Source: Thalassotalea profundi (GTDB taxonomy: Bacteria > Pseudomonadota > Gammaproteobacteria > Enterobacterales > Alteromonadaceae). From it: a DNA stretch of 64,000 nucleotides. The DNA is taken from positions 109,958-173,957 of the forward strand of contig NZ_BNAH01000004.1 in NCBI RefSeq assembly GCF_014653195.1, written 5' to 3'. Position 1 is the stretch's first letter. Every line of letters starts with the position of its first letter. Of the stretch, positions 53,429-63,968 are shown one piece after another. Both the position numbers and the translations under genes were made by a program. Under the pieces are notes generated by a model that was given only the letters and a program-made list of their open reading frames with translations, did not search any database and was not told the origin of the DNA.

Positions 53429-54985
53429 TTATGATTTGTCTGTGTTTAGTCGACTAAAGAAAAATAAAACCAGTAAGTACATTAATACCAATAACCATGT
53501 AATGTAAGGGGCTATTACTAGGTAAGGCGTTTTTCCTTTTACTAGCTCAACTTTTCCTTTTAATACTAACTCTTGAAATTGAGGTATTTGATTTTGAATA
53601 TTCCCTTGGTGATCAATAATGGCCGTTATACCATTATTAGTACTTCTTAATACAGGGCGAGCAAACTCTAGCGCACGCATACGAGCAATTTCTACGTGCT
53701 GATGAGGACCATGAGAGTTACCAAACCATGCATCATTACTTACGGTTAGGATCATATCTGTTTGTTCTGTAAAGTTAGCTGCAAGTTGTTCAGGAAATGC
53801 TATTTCAAAACAAATTAATGGGAGGATATATAGATCTTGCGCGATAAGGTTTTCTTGAATATAGCTGCCCCTAGAAAATGAAGATTGAGCTAAGTTAAAT
53901 AATGGCGCAAGGGGGCGCAATATATCTCCAAATGGTACAAATTCACCGATGGGTAATAAATGATGCTTGTAATAACGATTATTGTTGTTATAAAAGTAGC
54001 TTCCTTGAGTATCAGACCTTTGTTTTTTTCCTAAAACAATCAAACCGTTAAATGACTCTCGTGATTCAAAGTTGTAATTAAGAATACCAGTAATGATAGT
54101 GCTTTGATTGAGTGCAGCAGAACGATTAGCAATATCTAAAAATTCTTGTGTTGTCACAAGAGGCTCAAGGCCTGTTATTGCTGATTCAGGCCAGATAATT
54201 AAATCTGCATCATAGCTATCTTTTGTTAAGGTGAGATATTTCATCATAGTTGGCCATTCTTGATCTTTATCCCACTTTAAACTCTGTTTAATATTGCCTT
54301 GTACTAACGCAGTATTAATAGACTTTCCTGTTAATAGCCCCCATTGTTGGAAGTTACTCCAGCCTAGAAATGAAAGCATGATTAATAAACTAATGCTAAC
54401 CTTAATACGATAAACTGATTGAAACCACTTAACGGCTAATACACTAAATAATATGATGAAAAAGCTTATACCTACTTCACCTATAATAGGTGCTAGGGGG
54501 GCTAAAGGGCCATCTATTTGGCTATAACCTATTGATAGCCATGGAAAGCCGGTAAGAAAGTTGGCTCGCATCCATTCAGATAATAACCATGCTGCGGGAA
54601 ATAGAAATAAATTGAGGGTATTATTTTTATTGAGCTTAGCGCTAATGTAGCATGCTATGGCTGGAAAAATCGCGAGATAAGCCGCAAGTAACAACATGAG
54701 TAATAAAGAAATAAAGAGCGGTGTGCCACCAAATTCATCAATACAAACAAATACCCAGCTAATACCGCTTAAAAACCATCCTAATCCGAAATAAAACCCA
54801 TGTTTTAATGCGGGTTTTGTAGAAATAAACTGTATTTTATATAGCCAAAGTGGAAATATAATTAATGTTATCCACCATTGAGAGAAAGGGGCATAAGCAA
54901 ATAATAAACAAAGTCCTAAAATAAAGCTTTGTCCGTAAACTTTAAGCTCAGAAAAGGAAGGTAACTTTATAATAGACTTTGTCAT
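53429..54985 (-). CDS. lnt: Apolipoprotein N-acyltransferase Lnt
   Basis: An inner-membrane enzyme that adds the third acyl chain to the N terminus of lipoproteins using phospholipid donor. Residues 1-210 are membrane helices; the nitrilase-like periplasmic domain (220-485) holds the Glu of IIWPESAI, Lys in YYKHHLLPIGEFVPFG and Cys in LPLICFEIAFPE, and one more helix ends it. The 518-residue length is normal. It is last in the miaB-ybeZ-ybeY-corC-lnt operon; corC lies 35 bases upstream. Confidence 0.95.
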   Translation of the reverse strand: MTKSIIKLPSFSELKVYGQSFILGLCLLFAYAPFSQWWITLIIFPLWLYKIQFISTKPALKHGFYFGLGWFLSGISWVFVCIDEFGGTPLFISLLLMLLLAAYLAIFPAIACYISAKLNKNNTLNLFLFPAAWLLSEWMRANFLTGFPWLSIGYSQIDGPLAPLAPIIGEVGISFFIILFSVLAVKWFQSVYRIKVSISLLIMLSFLGWSNFQQWGLLTGKSINTALVQGNIKQSLKWDKDQEWPTMMKYLTLTKDSYDADLIIWPESAITGLEPLVTTQEFLDIANRSAALNQSTIITGILNYNFESRESFNGLIVLGKKQRSDTQGSYFYNNNNRYYKHHLLPIGEFVPFGDILRPLAPLFNLAQSSFSRGSYIQENLIAQDLYILPLICFEIAFPEQLAANFTEQTDMILTVSNDAWFGNSHGPHQHVEIARMRALEFARPVLRSTNNGITAIIDHQGNIQNQIPQFQELVLKGKVELVKGKTPYLVIAPYITWLLVLMYLLVLFFFSRLNTDKS

Positions 54986-55020
54986 TATGTATATTCTTAA
55001 AACCTAACAATAAATTAAGG

Positions 55021-55899
55021 TTAGTCAGTAATTCTACCTAATATTTGATGGTCTTTAGGAATAGTGACTTGAATGGTTTGAATTCTACGATTGTTAGCCG
55101 ATGTGATTTTAAACTCAAAATCATCAATTACAATTACTTCACCTTTTTGAGGCATATGTCCAAATTTATGTAAAATAATTCCACCTAAAGTATCTGCATC
55201 ATCTTCATCGAGTCCGCAGCTAAAGTATTCGTTAAAATCAGGTAATTCAATTAAGGCTTTTACTTGATAAACATTACCCGCTAACGGCTTTATGCTTTCT
55301 TCACTTGCGTCATCAGTTTCATCTTCTATTTCACCAACGATTAGCTCTAGTATGTCTTCAATGGTAACTACACCTGAAACTCCGCCATATTCATCGACAA
55401 CAATCGCCATATGGTATCTTTGTGAACGAAATTCTTGAAGTAAAGGCTCTACTTTCTTACTTTCAGGAACAATGATCGCAGGGCGAATAACTTGTTCAAG
55501 TGAGAACTCTTCATTTTTTTGGTTAAAACCGTAAGCAAGCAAGTCTTTGGCTAGTAATATGCCTTCAACATGATCTAGATCTTCTTTAATTACTGGAAAT
55601 CGAGAGTGCCCAGACTCAACAATAATCGGTAAAGACTCTTCAAAAGGGTCGTTAATATCAATAGTCACTATTTGCGAGCGCGGTATCATTATATCCCGTA
55701 CACGCATATCTGAAACTACAAGTACACCCTCAATCATGAGTTTAGTTTCAGGTTTTATTAAGTCTCGGTCTTCAGCGTCGTTTAATACTTCAACCAGTGC
55801 ATCTTTCTTTTGCGGTTCTCCTGTAAATAATTCAACAATTTTATTTAAAATTGATTTATTCGAAGAACCGTTACTAGAGTGAGGGTTGTCATCGCTCAT
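55021..55899 (-). CDS. corC: CorC (YbeX) CBS/transporter-associated domain protein
   Basis: A soluble protein of about 292 residues: two CBS domains (about 60-185) and a C-terminal CorC/HlyC domain (about 205-285). The family contributes to magnesium and cobalt efflux or to ribosome assembly (YbeX). The start at 55899 ([13 protein letters not shown]) is the family start; an in-frame TTG at 55929 would add ten residues but precedes the AGGAAG site. It belongs to the ybe operon, between ybeY and lnt. Confidence 0.92.
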   Translation of the reverse strand: MSDDNPHSSNGSSNKSILNKIVELFTGEPQKKDALVEVLNDAEDRDLIKPETKLMIEGVLVVSDMRVRDIMIPRSQIVTIDINDPFEESLPIIVESGHSRFPVIKEDLDHVEGILLAKDLLAYGFNQKNEEFSLEQVIRPAIIVPESKKVEPLLQEFRSQRYHMAIVVDEYGGVSGVVTIEDILELIVGEIEDETDDASEESIKPLAGNVYQVKALIELPDFNEYFSCGLDEDDADTLGGIILHKFGHMPQKGEVIVIDDFEFKITSANNRRIQTIQVTIPKDHQILGRITD

Positions 55900-56007
55900 A
55901 GAGCTTTTTATCTTCCTGTTATTGAACAATAGCTGTTTAGTTTGGAACTTAAACTGACTATTTTCAAGTTATTTTCAATAATTATCATCTAAGCCTGTTT
56001 AAGTGGT

Positions 56008-56460
56008 TTAGATGGCGTATGGGTCATTAATATTTAGCTGTGAGAGTAAAGAAACTTCTAATGATTCCATTTCTTCTGCCTCACTATCTGTTATATGGTC
56101 ATAACCGAGTAAATGCAAGCAACCATGTATAACTAAATGAGCCCAATGATCTTTTAGATTCTTATTTTGTTCCATTGCTTCTTGTTTGACAATATCCGCA
56201 CAAATAACTAAATCACCTAGTAAATTAAGCTCTATACCTTCTGGTACTTCAAAAGGGAAGGACAGCACGTTAGTGGGTTTATCTTTTTGGCGATATTGTG
56301 AGTTAAGTTGTTGACTCTCTTCAATATCAACGATACGGATAGTTAGTTCAAATGCTTTATTGTATTGTGTTAACGCGCAGGAAACCCAAGTTAAAAGTTC
56401 ATTTTTGCTGGGTAAATCTAAGGTATCTGATGCAATTTGAACATCTAGGTCAATGCTCAT
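56008..56460 (-). CDS. ybeY: Endoribonuclease YbeY
   Basis: A metal-dependent endoribonuclease for 16S rRNA 3'-end maturation and ribosome quality control. The metal motif is [11 protein letters not shown], preceded by [14 protein letters not shown]. The start is ATG 56460 ([11 protein letters not shown]), giving 150 residues, the family length; the earlier open frame overlaps ybeZ. This start overlaps the ybeZ stop region by 11 bases, so the two are translationally coupled. Confidence 0.93.
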   Translation of the reverse strand: MSIDLDVQIASDTLDLPSKNELLTWVSCALTQYNKAFELTIRIVDIEESQQLNSQYRQKDKPTNVLSFPFEVPEGIELNLLGDLVICADIVKQEAMEQNKNLKDHWAHLVIHGCLHLLGYDHITDSEAEEMESLEVSLLSQLNINDPYAI

Positions 56461-57493
56461 GTTTATTGCCTTGGTGGTCTTTTTTTGCCTGTGCTTTAAG
56501 TAAATTCGTCTTTTTTTCGTAGGCTTCGTAGGCGTCAATAATTCGGGCTACTACAGGATGTCGAACCACATCTTTTGATTGAAAAAAGTTAAAACTTACA
56601 CCTGGAATTTCTTCAAGCACTTCAATTGCGTGCCTTAACCCTGACTTTTGCCCTCTAGGTAAATCAACCTGAGTAACATCACCTGTAATAACTGCTTTTG
56701 AATTAAACCCTATGCGTGTTAAAAACATTTTCATTTGTTCAACAGAGGTATTTTGACTTTCGTCTAAAATAATAAAAGCATCATTTAAAGTTCTACCACG
56801 CATATATGCTAAAGGAGCAATCTCAATTACGTTTCGCTCTATTAGTTTTTCAACTTTTTCAAAACCTAACATTTCAAATAAAGCGTCATAAAGAGGTCGT
56901 AAATAAGGATCTATTTTTTGGGATAAATCTCCTGGCAAAAAACCCAACTTTTCACCAGCTTCAACAGCTGGTCGAGTTAATAGAATACGACGAATTTCCT
57001 GTCGCTCGAGTGCTTCGATAGCACATGCTACAGCAAGATATGTTTTACCTGTTCCTGCAACCCCAACTCCAAAACTAATATCGTTTGTTAATACATTATG
57101 GACATAGGCTTGTTGATTAGGGTTACGTGGCTTAATTACACCTCGTTTGGTTTTAATGGTCACCATTTGTTGGTAGTCAGTATCAACTTTACCTGGAGCT
57201 TGCTCAAGTATATTGGTACTTAAGATTGCTAGGTGCACCATTTCATCAGTGATTAACTTGGCTTCGCCTTTTACCGTTGCCGTTTCAACATATAAATCAG
57301 TTAATAATTTTGCAACTGCAATGGTTGCATGGCTTAGACCAACAATTTTAAATTCGTTACCGCGATAACTTATTTCAACCCCTAAACGTTTTTCTATTGT
57401 TTTAAGGTTGTCATCCATAGGGCCGCACAAATTGGCTTGTCGATTATTATCAATCGGCTCTAATGTGATTTTTTTATGAATATGCTTACTCAA
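56450..57493 (-). CDS. ybeZ: PhoH-family ATPase YbeZ
   Basis: A cytoplasmic P-loop ATPase of 347 residues, linked to YbeY in RNA maturation. The N-terminal KH-like region precedes Walker [14 protein letters not shown] near residue 148; Walker B is FIILDESQN, with the sensor region [11 protein letters not shown]. The family name PhoH comes from phosphate starvation in E. coli. It is second in the operon after miaB, 47 bases apart. Confidence 0.93.
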   Translation of the reverse strand: MSKHIHKKITLEPIDNNRQANLCGPMDDNLKTIEKRLGVEISYRGNEFKIVGLSHATIAVAKLLTDLYVETATVKGEAKLITDEMVHLAILSTNILEQAPGKVDTDYQQMVTIKTKRGVIKPRNPNQQAYVHNVLTNDISFGVGVAGTGKTYLAVACAIEALERQEIRRILLTRPAVEAGEKLGFLPGDLSQKIDPYLRPLYDALFEMLGFEKVEKLIERNVIEIAPLAYMRGRTLNDAFIILDESQNTSVEQMKMFLTRIGFNSKAVITGDVTQVDLPRGQKSGLRHAIEVLEEIPGVSFNFFQSKDVVRHPVVARIIDAYEAYEKKTNLLKAQAKKDHQGNKHEH

Positions 57494-57540
57494 ATTATTA
57501 TCCAGTATTTTTCATGCTATGGTGTTTTTAAACTTCAACA

Positions 57541-58983
57541 TTAAGGTGTAAAAGTTTCTACACCTAAGCTATCTTTATTATCTTCAGGTGTCCGGTGGTG
57601 ATTGTTTGCTAAAATATCTGCAGGTGAAAGTGCTATTCGTAATCCCATTTCATTTTCAGTACGAACTAATGAACCACGGAGCGAGTTTGCATAAACATCA
57701 GTGATTATTACATCAACAAACTGTCCAATGACAGAGTGCGGGGCTTCAAAGTTAACAATGCGATTGTTTTCAGTTCTGCCTCTTAATTCCATTGGGTTCT
57801 TTTTAGAAGGTCCTTCAACTAAAATACGCTGTTCAGTATTTAACATTTGTCTAGCAATACGCAAGGCTTGCTGACTTATACGGTCCTGCAATAATTGTAA
57901 GCGCTGCTTTTTAGTTGCTTCACTAACATCGTCGGGCATATCTGCTGCGGGAGTTCCTGGGCGAGCACTGTAGATAAAGCTAAAGCTTAAATCAAAATCA
58001 ACAGCTTGGATTAAATCCATTGTAGCTTGAAAATCATCATCTGTTTCACCTGGAAAACCAATGATAAAGTCAGAAGACATACAAATTTCTGGTCGAGCTT
58101 TACGCAGCTTACGAATTTGTGACTTATATTCTAAAGCAGTATGCCCACGTTTCATTTGTACAAGAATTCGATCAGAGCCGCTTTGTACCGGTAGGTGTAA
58201 ATGACTGACAAGTTCAGGAACATCTTTATAAACATCGATAATGTCATCAGTAAATTCAACAGGGTGAGAGGTGGTATAACGAATTCTATCAATACCATCT
58301 ATCGTGGCTATTAAACGAATAAGATCAGAAAAACGACAAATGCTATCATCGTGCATTTTACCGCGATAAGCATTTACGTTTTGTCCTAGTAAATTGACTT
58401 CACGTACACCTTGCTCCGCTAATTGTGCTATTTCATATAACACATCATCTAAGGGACGGCTTACCTCTTCACCACGTGTATAAGGTACTACACAGAAAGT
58501 ACAATATTTACTACAACCTTCCATGATAGAAACGAAAGCCGTTGCTCCTTCAGCTTTTGGTTCAGGTAATCGGTCGAATTTTTCAATTTCAGGGAAACTT
58601 ACATCAACAACGGGGTTATGATCTCCAGTAACTTGTTGGATCATTTCGGGTAAACGGTGTAAAGTTTGTGGACCAAAAACCATATCCACAAATGGTGCGC
58701 GTTGACGGATAGCGTCGCCTTCTTGAGATGCAACACAACCCCCAACTCCAATTAATAAATCAGGATTTTTATCTTTAAGGTTTTTCCAGCGACCTAATTG
58801 GTGGAATACTTTTTCTTGTGCCTTTTCTCTGATAGAACACGTATTGAGTAAGATAACATCCGCATCTTCAGCTTCTTGTGCTAATTCAAATCCATGGGTG
58901 GAATCTAACAGTTCAGCCATTTTTTGCGAGTCGTACTCGTTCATCTGGCAGCCCCAAGTTTTGATGTATAACTTTTTACTCAT
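57541..58983 (-). CDS. miaB: tRNA-2-methylthio-N6-dimethylallyladenosine synthase MiaB
   Basis: A radical SAM methylthiotransferase that thiolates i6A37 in tRNA, 480 residues. The N-terminal UPF0004 domain has the auxiliary cluster Cys ([24 protein letters not shown]), the radical SAM CxxxCxxC is CSKYCTFC near residue 157, and a C-terminal TRAM domain runs from about 375. It is first in the miaB-ybeZ-ybeY-corC-lnt operon. Confidence 0.96.
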   Translation of the reverse strand: MSKKLYIKTWGCQMNEYDSQKMAELLDSTHGFELAQEAEDADVILLNTCSIREKAQEKVFHQLGRWKNLKDKNPDLLIGVGGCVASQEGDAIRQRAPFVDMVFGPQTLHRLPEMIQQVTGDHNPVVDVSFPEIEKFDRLPEPKAEGATAFVSIMEGCSKYCTFCVVPYTRGEEVSRPLDDVLYEIAQLAEQGVREVNLLGQNVNAYRGKMHDDSICRFSDLIRLIATIDGIDRIRYTTSHPVEFTDDIIDVYKDVPELVSHLHLPVQSGSDRILVQMKRGHTALEYKSQIRKLRKARPEICMSSDFIIGFPGETDDDFQATMDLIQAVDFDLSFSFIYSARPGTPAADMPDDVSEATKKQRLQLLQDRISQQALRIARQMLNTEQRILVEGPSKKNPMELRGRTENNRIVNFEAPHSVIGQFVDVIITDVYANSLRGSLVRTENEMGLRIALSPADILANNHHRTPEDNKDSLGVETFTP

Positions 58984-59083
58984 TAATACTTGCCTAAAAT
59001 TTATTCGATAAAGATAAAAAAGAGGCGTATTTTACTCTTTCTTCTTCCTTGAGGCTAGTGAAACTAAAAATAGTTAATCAATA

Positions 59084-61882
59084 TTAAGAAATTTGCATTA
59101 ATGGAATAGAAATGACGAGCTGACTGCCTTGATTATTTTCAGTAAACGTATTAACTGATGCTGAATGTTTATTAGCGATTTGGCGAATATAATACATTGC
59201 CATATCAAAGCTAACTTTACTTTTGAAGTGCGTAAAACTATCACCGTCATCAGTAATGGTCAGCCATATTTTTTGTTTAAACTCTTGAAGTGATACTTTA
59301 AAGTTTCGACCATTTCCATTTAAGATCGCTGAGATAATTGCTTCGTAAATCATAGTGTAAATGTCAGACTGTAATTCATAACCGAGTTTTTCTTCATTAA
59401 GTTCATGATTTACATTTATATTGATATGATATTTTTTATGAACAAAATCAGAAAAATATGGTAATGCTATGGTTAATGAGTTTCCATAAAGGTTATCTGG
59501 CACTTTAGTTTGAGACTTATCTGAAAGCTCGTTAATTGACTCTTGCAATAGCTCTTTTATTTTTAGCTGTGTTTGATTAATTTCTACTTCGCTATTTGGC
59601 GGTATTTTCTCACATAGACTTAATACATGAGATAAGTTTCGACTAACATTTAATGCGCTTTTTCCTCGTAGTTTAATATCATCTGTTAATAGCCTATGAA
59701 TATGGCTGATTGATCTTCCTCTCAAATACAATAACCAAAACGAAGTTAAAATAAATACAGCAATACATACTGCATAAAGTACCCTTAATTTTGGTGTCCA
59801 GTACCAAGGATAAGCTACATGAATTTGAGTAAATGCCTTTTTATTACTCCATTGACCTAGGCTATTTGTTCCCATGATTGTGATATAATAGCTCCCAGAA
59901 GCTAAGCCGGTAAGTGTTAATTGGTGTCCATTAATTGGATGCCAAATACCATTGTTGATTTGATACTTAAAAAGTTTGCTTTGACCTGAACGATAATCTA
60001 ATGAAGCAAGATCTAGTTGAATTACATCGTTTGCTGATTCAATGTTAATTTCTTTATTGAGTAAAGATGACAGTCCTGAAACAGTAGTCTTACTGATAAA
60101 AATATCAGGATCAAAGTTAGTTGTACTTTGAAGAGGAATAGAAAGTACTCCACCATAGTGAGCAATATATACCGTATTTTGAAAAACGACAGGCTCACTA
60201 GTAAAACTAAACTTTTCAGTATTTGGGGCTAAAAGTATTTTTTGTGTAGTTGGCGTTATCCTAAATAATCCCTTTCTCGATGGCGCCCAAATTTCTTCAT
60301 CGATAAGCTTTGCTTTACCAAAATTAATGCCTGTGCCAAATTGATTTAAAATCTCTCCAGAGTAATTTAGAACAAACACACCATTACTTTTTGAAAAAGC
60401 AAACACCTTATTTTGTGTATTAATTAGCGACACTATTTTACTTGAACCGGGCAAGTTAATGCTGGTGATAGATTTTGTCATTTTGTTGTAAATATCAATA
60501 CCTGCCGCTGTTGCTAGCCAAATATTATTTTGTACACCTACGCTACCTATAATTTCTGCAGAGCTAAAATTATATGACTTATCAATAGCTTGAATTACTT
60601 TATTCTTAATATGATCGTAGATAATAAAACCATTTCCATCTGTGGCTAAATATAAGAGATTATCAATTAAGCTGATATCAAGTAATAGCTGGTCATTTTC
60701 TTCGAAAGGTAGCTTGAACAGTGAGTTATTTTTAGTGCTGTATTTCCACAAACCGCCGAATGTTGCAATGAATAAATCGTCGTCGACTCGTTGTAAATCA
60801 GTGATACGTCTATTCTTACTTTTTAATTTAGCTTTAATCCCATCGGAGAATAATTGACTAGTATTATCAAAAGTATGTAAACCATCGCCATAGCTACCTA
60901 GGACAATTTCATTATTGTATCTTTCAAGCTTTATAGAGTTAATTTGGGTATTAAAATAAAACGACTTATTACTAACATGTTGTGATGATACTTTATTAAC
61001 TCCTGAGCCACTAAAGTACCAGATAACATCTGAGTTATCATGAAATATTGTATTAACGCCTAAAGCGAGAATTTGCGGAAAGTCATGTGTTATTTGTGCT
61101 AAATTTGGGGTGAATTTATGAATATTGCCATGTTCATCTAGTATAAAAAAATCATCATTATTGTGTGCTTTAGTTATCGCTTTAATATGATAGTCTAGAC
61201 TTTGTTCTTTTATTAAAATATTGTCTTTATAAGTGCTTAACTTTTTGTTGCCAGCAATAACCAATGTCTCTCCTATACTTTCTACATCAATTATTGGTTG
61301 TTGTACTATCGTTGTATATCCTTGGCTTGTTAACCTATTTAAAGATGTGTTGTTAAAAAAATAAATAGAATCTGTTGTTTTTACAAAATCTCGTACTTTA
61401 GGGGTATTGACTAAAATAGTTGTATCTTTAGTGAATTCATCAAAAAGATAAATATTGTCTGAAAAGATATAAAACTTACCTTGAAAATACGTACTACGAT
61501 AAACGCTATTATCGTTAATTGTGACATTAAGTTGTGTTGAAATACCTGAATTGGGATCAAACCACCAGACACCTTTAGATTCTGTGCTTATTAATAATTT
61601 ATTATCTAACAGTTCAATATCATGAGTCCAAGTAAAAGGAAGCTTCCACTCATTGCTGTGATTAGAAAAAGTTAATAATTCTTCTCCATCGTAGCGAGTT
61701 AACCCTTGTTGGCCTGTTAACCAAATAAACCCATTACTATCTTGGCTAATGCTTTCTACATTTGTCAGAGTTGATAGCACAGAATGTTCAATAGCATGAA
61801 CCAATGAGGCATTGAGAACTAGTGGTGACAAAAGCCACCACAATAAAATATGTTTAATTTTATGTAATACTTTTAGGTGCAA
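59084..61882 (-). CDS. Propeller-Y_Y_Y sensor with degenerate histidine-kinase-like end
   Basis: About 932 residues. A signal peptide (KIKHILLWWLLSPLVLNASLVHA) leads a periplasmic ligand domain of two-component-regulator propeller repeats (about 25-660), a Y_Y_Y triple-tyrosine domain (about 640-705), one membrane helix (LRVLYAVCIAVFILTSFWLLYL) and a cytoplasmic ATPase-like domain. The N box has EAIISAILN instead of the usual ExxxNAxKH and the G1 box reads DDGDSF, so ATP binding looks weakened. No regulator gene is adjacent. The start is uncertain: TTG at 61882 is chosen; no ATG begins a signal peptide. Confidence 0.75.
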   Translation of the reverse strand: MHLKVLHKIKHILLWWLLSPLVLNASLVHAIEHSVLSTLTNVESISQDSNGFIWLTGQQGLTRYDGEELLTFSNHSNEWKLPFTWTHDIELLDNKLLISTESKGVWWFDPNSGISTQLNVTINDNSVYRSTYFQGKFYIFSDNIYLFDEFTKDTTILVNTPKVRDFVKTTDSIYFFNNTSLNRLTSQGYTTIVQQPIIDVESIGETLVIAGNKKLSTYKDNILIKEQSLDYHIKAITKAHNNDDFFILDEHGNIHKFTPNLAQITHDFPQILALGVNTIFHDNSDVIWYFSGSGVNKVSSQHVSNKSFYFNTQINSIKLERYNNEIVLGSYGDGLHTFDNTSQLFSDGIKAKLKSKNRRITDLQRVDDDLFIATFGGLWKYSTKNNSLFKLPFEENDQLLLDISLIDNLLYLATDGNGFIIYDHIKNKVIQAIDKSYNFSSAEIIGSVGVQNNIWLATAAGIDIYNKMTKSITSINLPGSSKIVSLINTQNKVFAFSKSNGVFVLNYSGEILNQFGTGINFGKAKLIDEEIWAPSRKGLFRITPTTQKILLAPNTEKFSFTSEPVVFQNTVYIAHYGGVLSIPLQSTTNFDPDIFISKTTVSGLSSLLNKEINIESANDVIQLDLASLDYRSGQSKLFKYQINNGIWHPINGHQLTLTGLASGSYYITIMGTNSLGQWSNKKAFTQIHVAYPWYWTPKLRVLYAVCIAVFILTSFWLLYLRGRSISHIHRLLTDDIKLRGKSALNVSRNLSHVLSLCEKIPPNSEVEINQTQLKIKELLQESINELSDKSQTKVPDNLYGNSLTIALPYFSDFVHKKYHININVNHELNEEKLGYELQSDIYTMIYEAIISAILNGNGRNFKVSLQEFKQKIWLTITDDGDSFTHFKSKVSFDMAMYYIRQIANKHSASVNTFTENNQGSQLVISIPLMQIS

Positions 61883-62309
61883 TATCTTTTGGGTGTACTT
61901 CGCCCCCACACTTTGCATAAGTATTTGGTACTGAGTTATTATCTTCTGGTTTTTGAACCAAGATATAAGTCGGTTTACGTGGATCATTTTCTTCTTGTTT
62001 TTCGTTCCATGCTTTTCTGATGTTATCTGCGTGAATTTTGCCATATTTAACTTCAAAAGCTGTAGCAATCATTTCAACGCCAAAATCGTCCATGACCATT
62101 ATAGAATTGTTATGGTAGCCACTATTGGTATCAAAATCTATATCAACGGTTAATATTTTATCGCTTGGTAATACTAAGTCGGCACGTAACTTAGCAACCA
62201 CAGCACGATCTTTATGCGCTTTTAATTGGGTTAAATTTGGTTTTTCGGTGAAGTCATAAATTAAATTAATATCTTTTTCAACGCGTACTTCTTTATGTAA
62301 TGCAGACAT
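61860..62309 (-). CDS. Conserved hypothetical protein, 149 aa
   Basis: A 149-residue, charged, cytoplasmic protein starting MSALHKEVRVEKDINLIYDFTEK, with one Cys (AKCGGEVHPKD). It has alternating beta/alpha segments (KILTVDIDFDTNSGYHNNSIMVMDDFGVEMIATAFEVKYG). I do not recognise it. AAGGAAAGATT precedes the ATG, a good ribosome site. Its 3' end overlaps the likely start of the propeller sensor by about 23 bases, which suggests coupling and a shared transcript. Confidence 0.6.
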   Translation of the reverse strand: MSALHKEVRVEKDINLIYDFTEKPNLTQLKAHKDRAVVAKLRADLVLPSDKILTVDIDFDTNSGYHNNSIMVMDDFGVEMIATAFEVKYGKIHADNIRKAWNEKQEENDPRKPTYILVQKPEDNNSVPNTYAKCGGEVHPKDIAPKSIT

Positions 62310-62524
62310 AATCTTTCCTTAATTATATTGTTGCGCTTTCAATTTAAGCGGATTTTAGTATAACTAAAAATTTATTTTTGGCTAGGGCTATTTATTTAAT
62401 TTAAAAGTGATTTGTAAAGGATAATCAATCAAAGATATATTGGCTTTAATCTCGATAATGAGTGAAAGGTTCGTTAGAATGAGCTTAATTTAATTGATTA
62501 TAGATCTATATAGAGATGGCGTGA

Positions 62525-63694
62525 ATGAAAACCTTTGATTGCATTATTATTGGCGGAGGAATGGTTGGAGCATCAAGTGCCTTATCTTTAGCTCAACTCG
62601 GGTTAAAAATCGCTGTAATAGAAAAAGTTGAGCCTTTTGCTTTTAGTATAGAACAAGCATTTGATTTACGCGTTTCAGCTATTTCATTATCTTCACAATA
62701 TCTGTTAGAAAGCATAGGAGCTTGGCCTTTAATTAAGGGGATGAGGAGCTGCCCATATCAACGGCTTGGTGTTTGGGAACAAGAAAAATCTTACATCGAG
62801 TTTAATGCTGAAAATATTTCACAAAGTTATTTGGGGCATATAGTTGAAAATAGAATTATACAACTGGCTCTATGGGAAAAAATTAAAACCAATGAGAATA
62901 TTGAATTATTTTGCCCTGAAGCTGTGAATAAATTTGATCAAAATGAAAGTGAGGTTTTAGTTAACTTAGAAAGTCAGGTAATTAAAGGCAAAATTCTGAT
63001 TGCTGCTGATGGCGCTAATTCTGTTATACGACAGCAAACAGGGATAGGCATTACTGGGTGGGATTACGGACAAGCCGCAATGTTAATTAATGTTGAGACA
63101 GAATATCCTCAACAAAATATTACTTGGCAACAATTCAGGACAACAGGCCCAGTTGCTATGCTACCTTTAGCAGGAAATAATGCATCTTTAGTTTGGTACA
63201 ATAATAAGTCAGAGGTAAATCGTTTATCTTCATTGTCCAATTCTCAATTATGCTTAGAAGTTAATCAGCAATTTCCAGAAAAACTAGGACATATTAAGCA
63301 AGTAATAGCCAAAGGCGCTTTTCCGTTAACACGACGACATGCCAACCATTATCAACAGGGACAGGTAATACTTATTGGTGACGCTGCACATACAATTAAC
63401 CCTCTAGCAGGACAAGGTGTGAACTTAGGTTTCAAAGATGTTTTAGCGTTAAAGAATGTTATTGCAGAAGCCATTGGAAATGGTGAAATGTGGCATAGTG
63501 AGCTGGTTTTATCTCGATATGAGCAATTGCGCCGTCCAGATAACTTATTAATGATGACAACTATGGATGCTTTTTATGGAGTATTTAGTCATTCATCTAA
63601 TTTTGTTAAATCATTTCGTAATGCAGGATTATCTTTTATCAATAAATCATCACGTATAAAAAATAAAGCGCTAGCATATGCATGCGGAATTTGA
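62525..63694 (+). CDS. ubiF: UbiF-type FAD hydroxylase of ubiquinone biosynthesis
   Basis: An FAD-dependent aromatic hydroxylase (UbiH/UbiF/VisC family), 389 residues. GGGMVG binds FAD ADP, DLRVSAIS and MRSCPYQRLGVWEQ match UbiF of E. coli, AADGANSVIRQ is the NADPH/FAD DG motif and GDAAHTINPLAGQGVNLGFKDV binds FAD ribityl. It hydroxylates C6 of the demethoxyubiquinol ring in the late aerobic pathway. The assignment to UbiF versus a broader UbiM/UbiH paralogue is by pattern only. Confidence 0.87.
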   Translation: MKTFDCIIIGGGMVGASSALSLAQLGLKIAVIEKVEPFAFSIEQAFDLRVSAISLSSQYLLESIGAWPLIKGMRSCPYQRLGVWEQEKSYIEFNAENISQSYLGHIVENRIIQLALWEKIKTNENIELFCPEAVNKFDQNESEVLVNLESQVIKGKILIAADGANSVIRQQTGIGITGWDYGQAAMLINVETEYPQQNITWQQFRTTGPVAMLPLAGNNASLVWYNNKSEVNRLSSLSNSQLCLEVNQQFPEKLGHIKQVIAKGAFPLTRRHANHYQQGQVILIGDAAHTINPLAGQGVNLGFKDVLALKNVIAEAIGNGEMWHSELVLSRYEQLRRPDNLLMMTTMDAFYGVFSHSSNFVKSFRNAGLSFINKSSRIKNKALAYACGI

Positions 63695-63759
63695 TGTGAA
63701 AATATAAATAATTATGCGTATTTGAATATATAGATGTTATTGGGAAATTCAAAAGAAAG

Positions 63760-63834
63760 TGGCAGGGGTAAGAGGATTTGAACCTCTGAATGACGGGATC
63801 AAAACCCGCTGCCTTACCGCTTGGCTATACCCCT
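63760..63834 (-). tRNA. tRNA-Gln (UUG), first copy
   Basis: 75 bases on the minus strand with CCA encoded. The acceptor stem AGGGGTA / TACCCCT is perfect, the T arm GAGGTTCAAATCCTC is standard, and the anticodon loop TTTTGAT gives anticodon TTG for Gln. Identical to the second copy 134 bases on. Confidence 0.95.
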
Positions 63835-63893
63835 ACAAGTAAACTGTAGTCATGTTACATTAAAAACTTTCATGATATATCAGAAAAAGAAAG

Positions 63894-63968
63894 TGGCAGG
63901 GGTAAGAGGATTTGAACCTCTGAATGACGGGATCAAAACCCGCTGCCTTACCGCTTGGCTATACCCCT
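63894..63968 (-). tRNA. tRNA-Gln (UUG), second copy
   Basis: Same 75-base sequence as the copy at 63760, transcribed right to left. The short AAGAAAG flank before the CCA end is also shared. Probably part of a tandem tRNA operon continuing beyond the window. Confidence 0.95.

Noticed and set aside
56461..56538. N-terminal extension of YbeY
   Set aside because: It reads the end of ybeZ in another frame; the family starts at MSIDLDVQI.
61883..62068. N-terminal extension of the propeller sensor to 62068
   Set aside because: It overlaps the 149-aa gene in another frame and puts the signal peptide about 70 residues in, which would not work.
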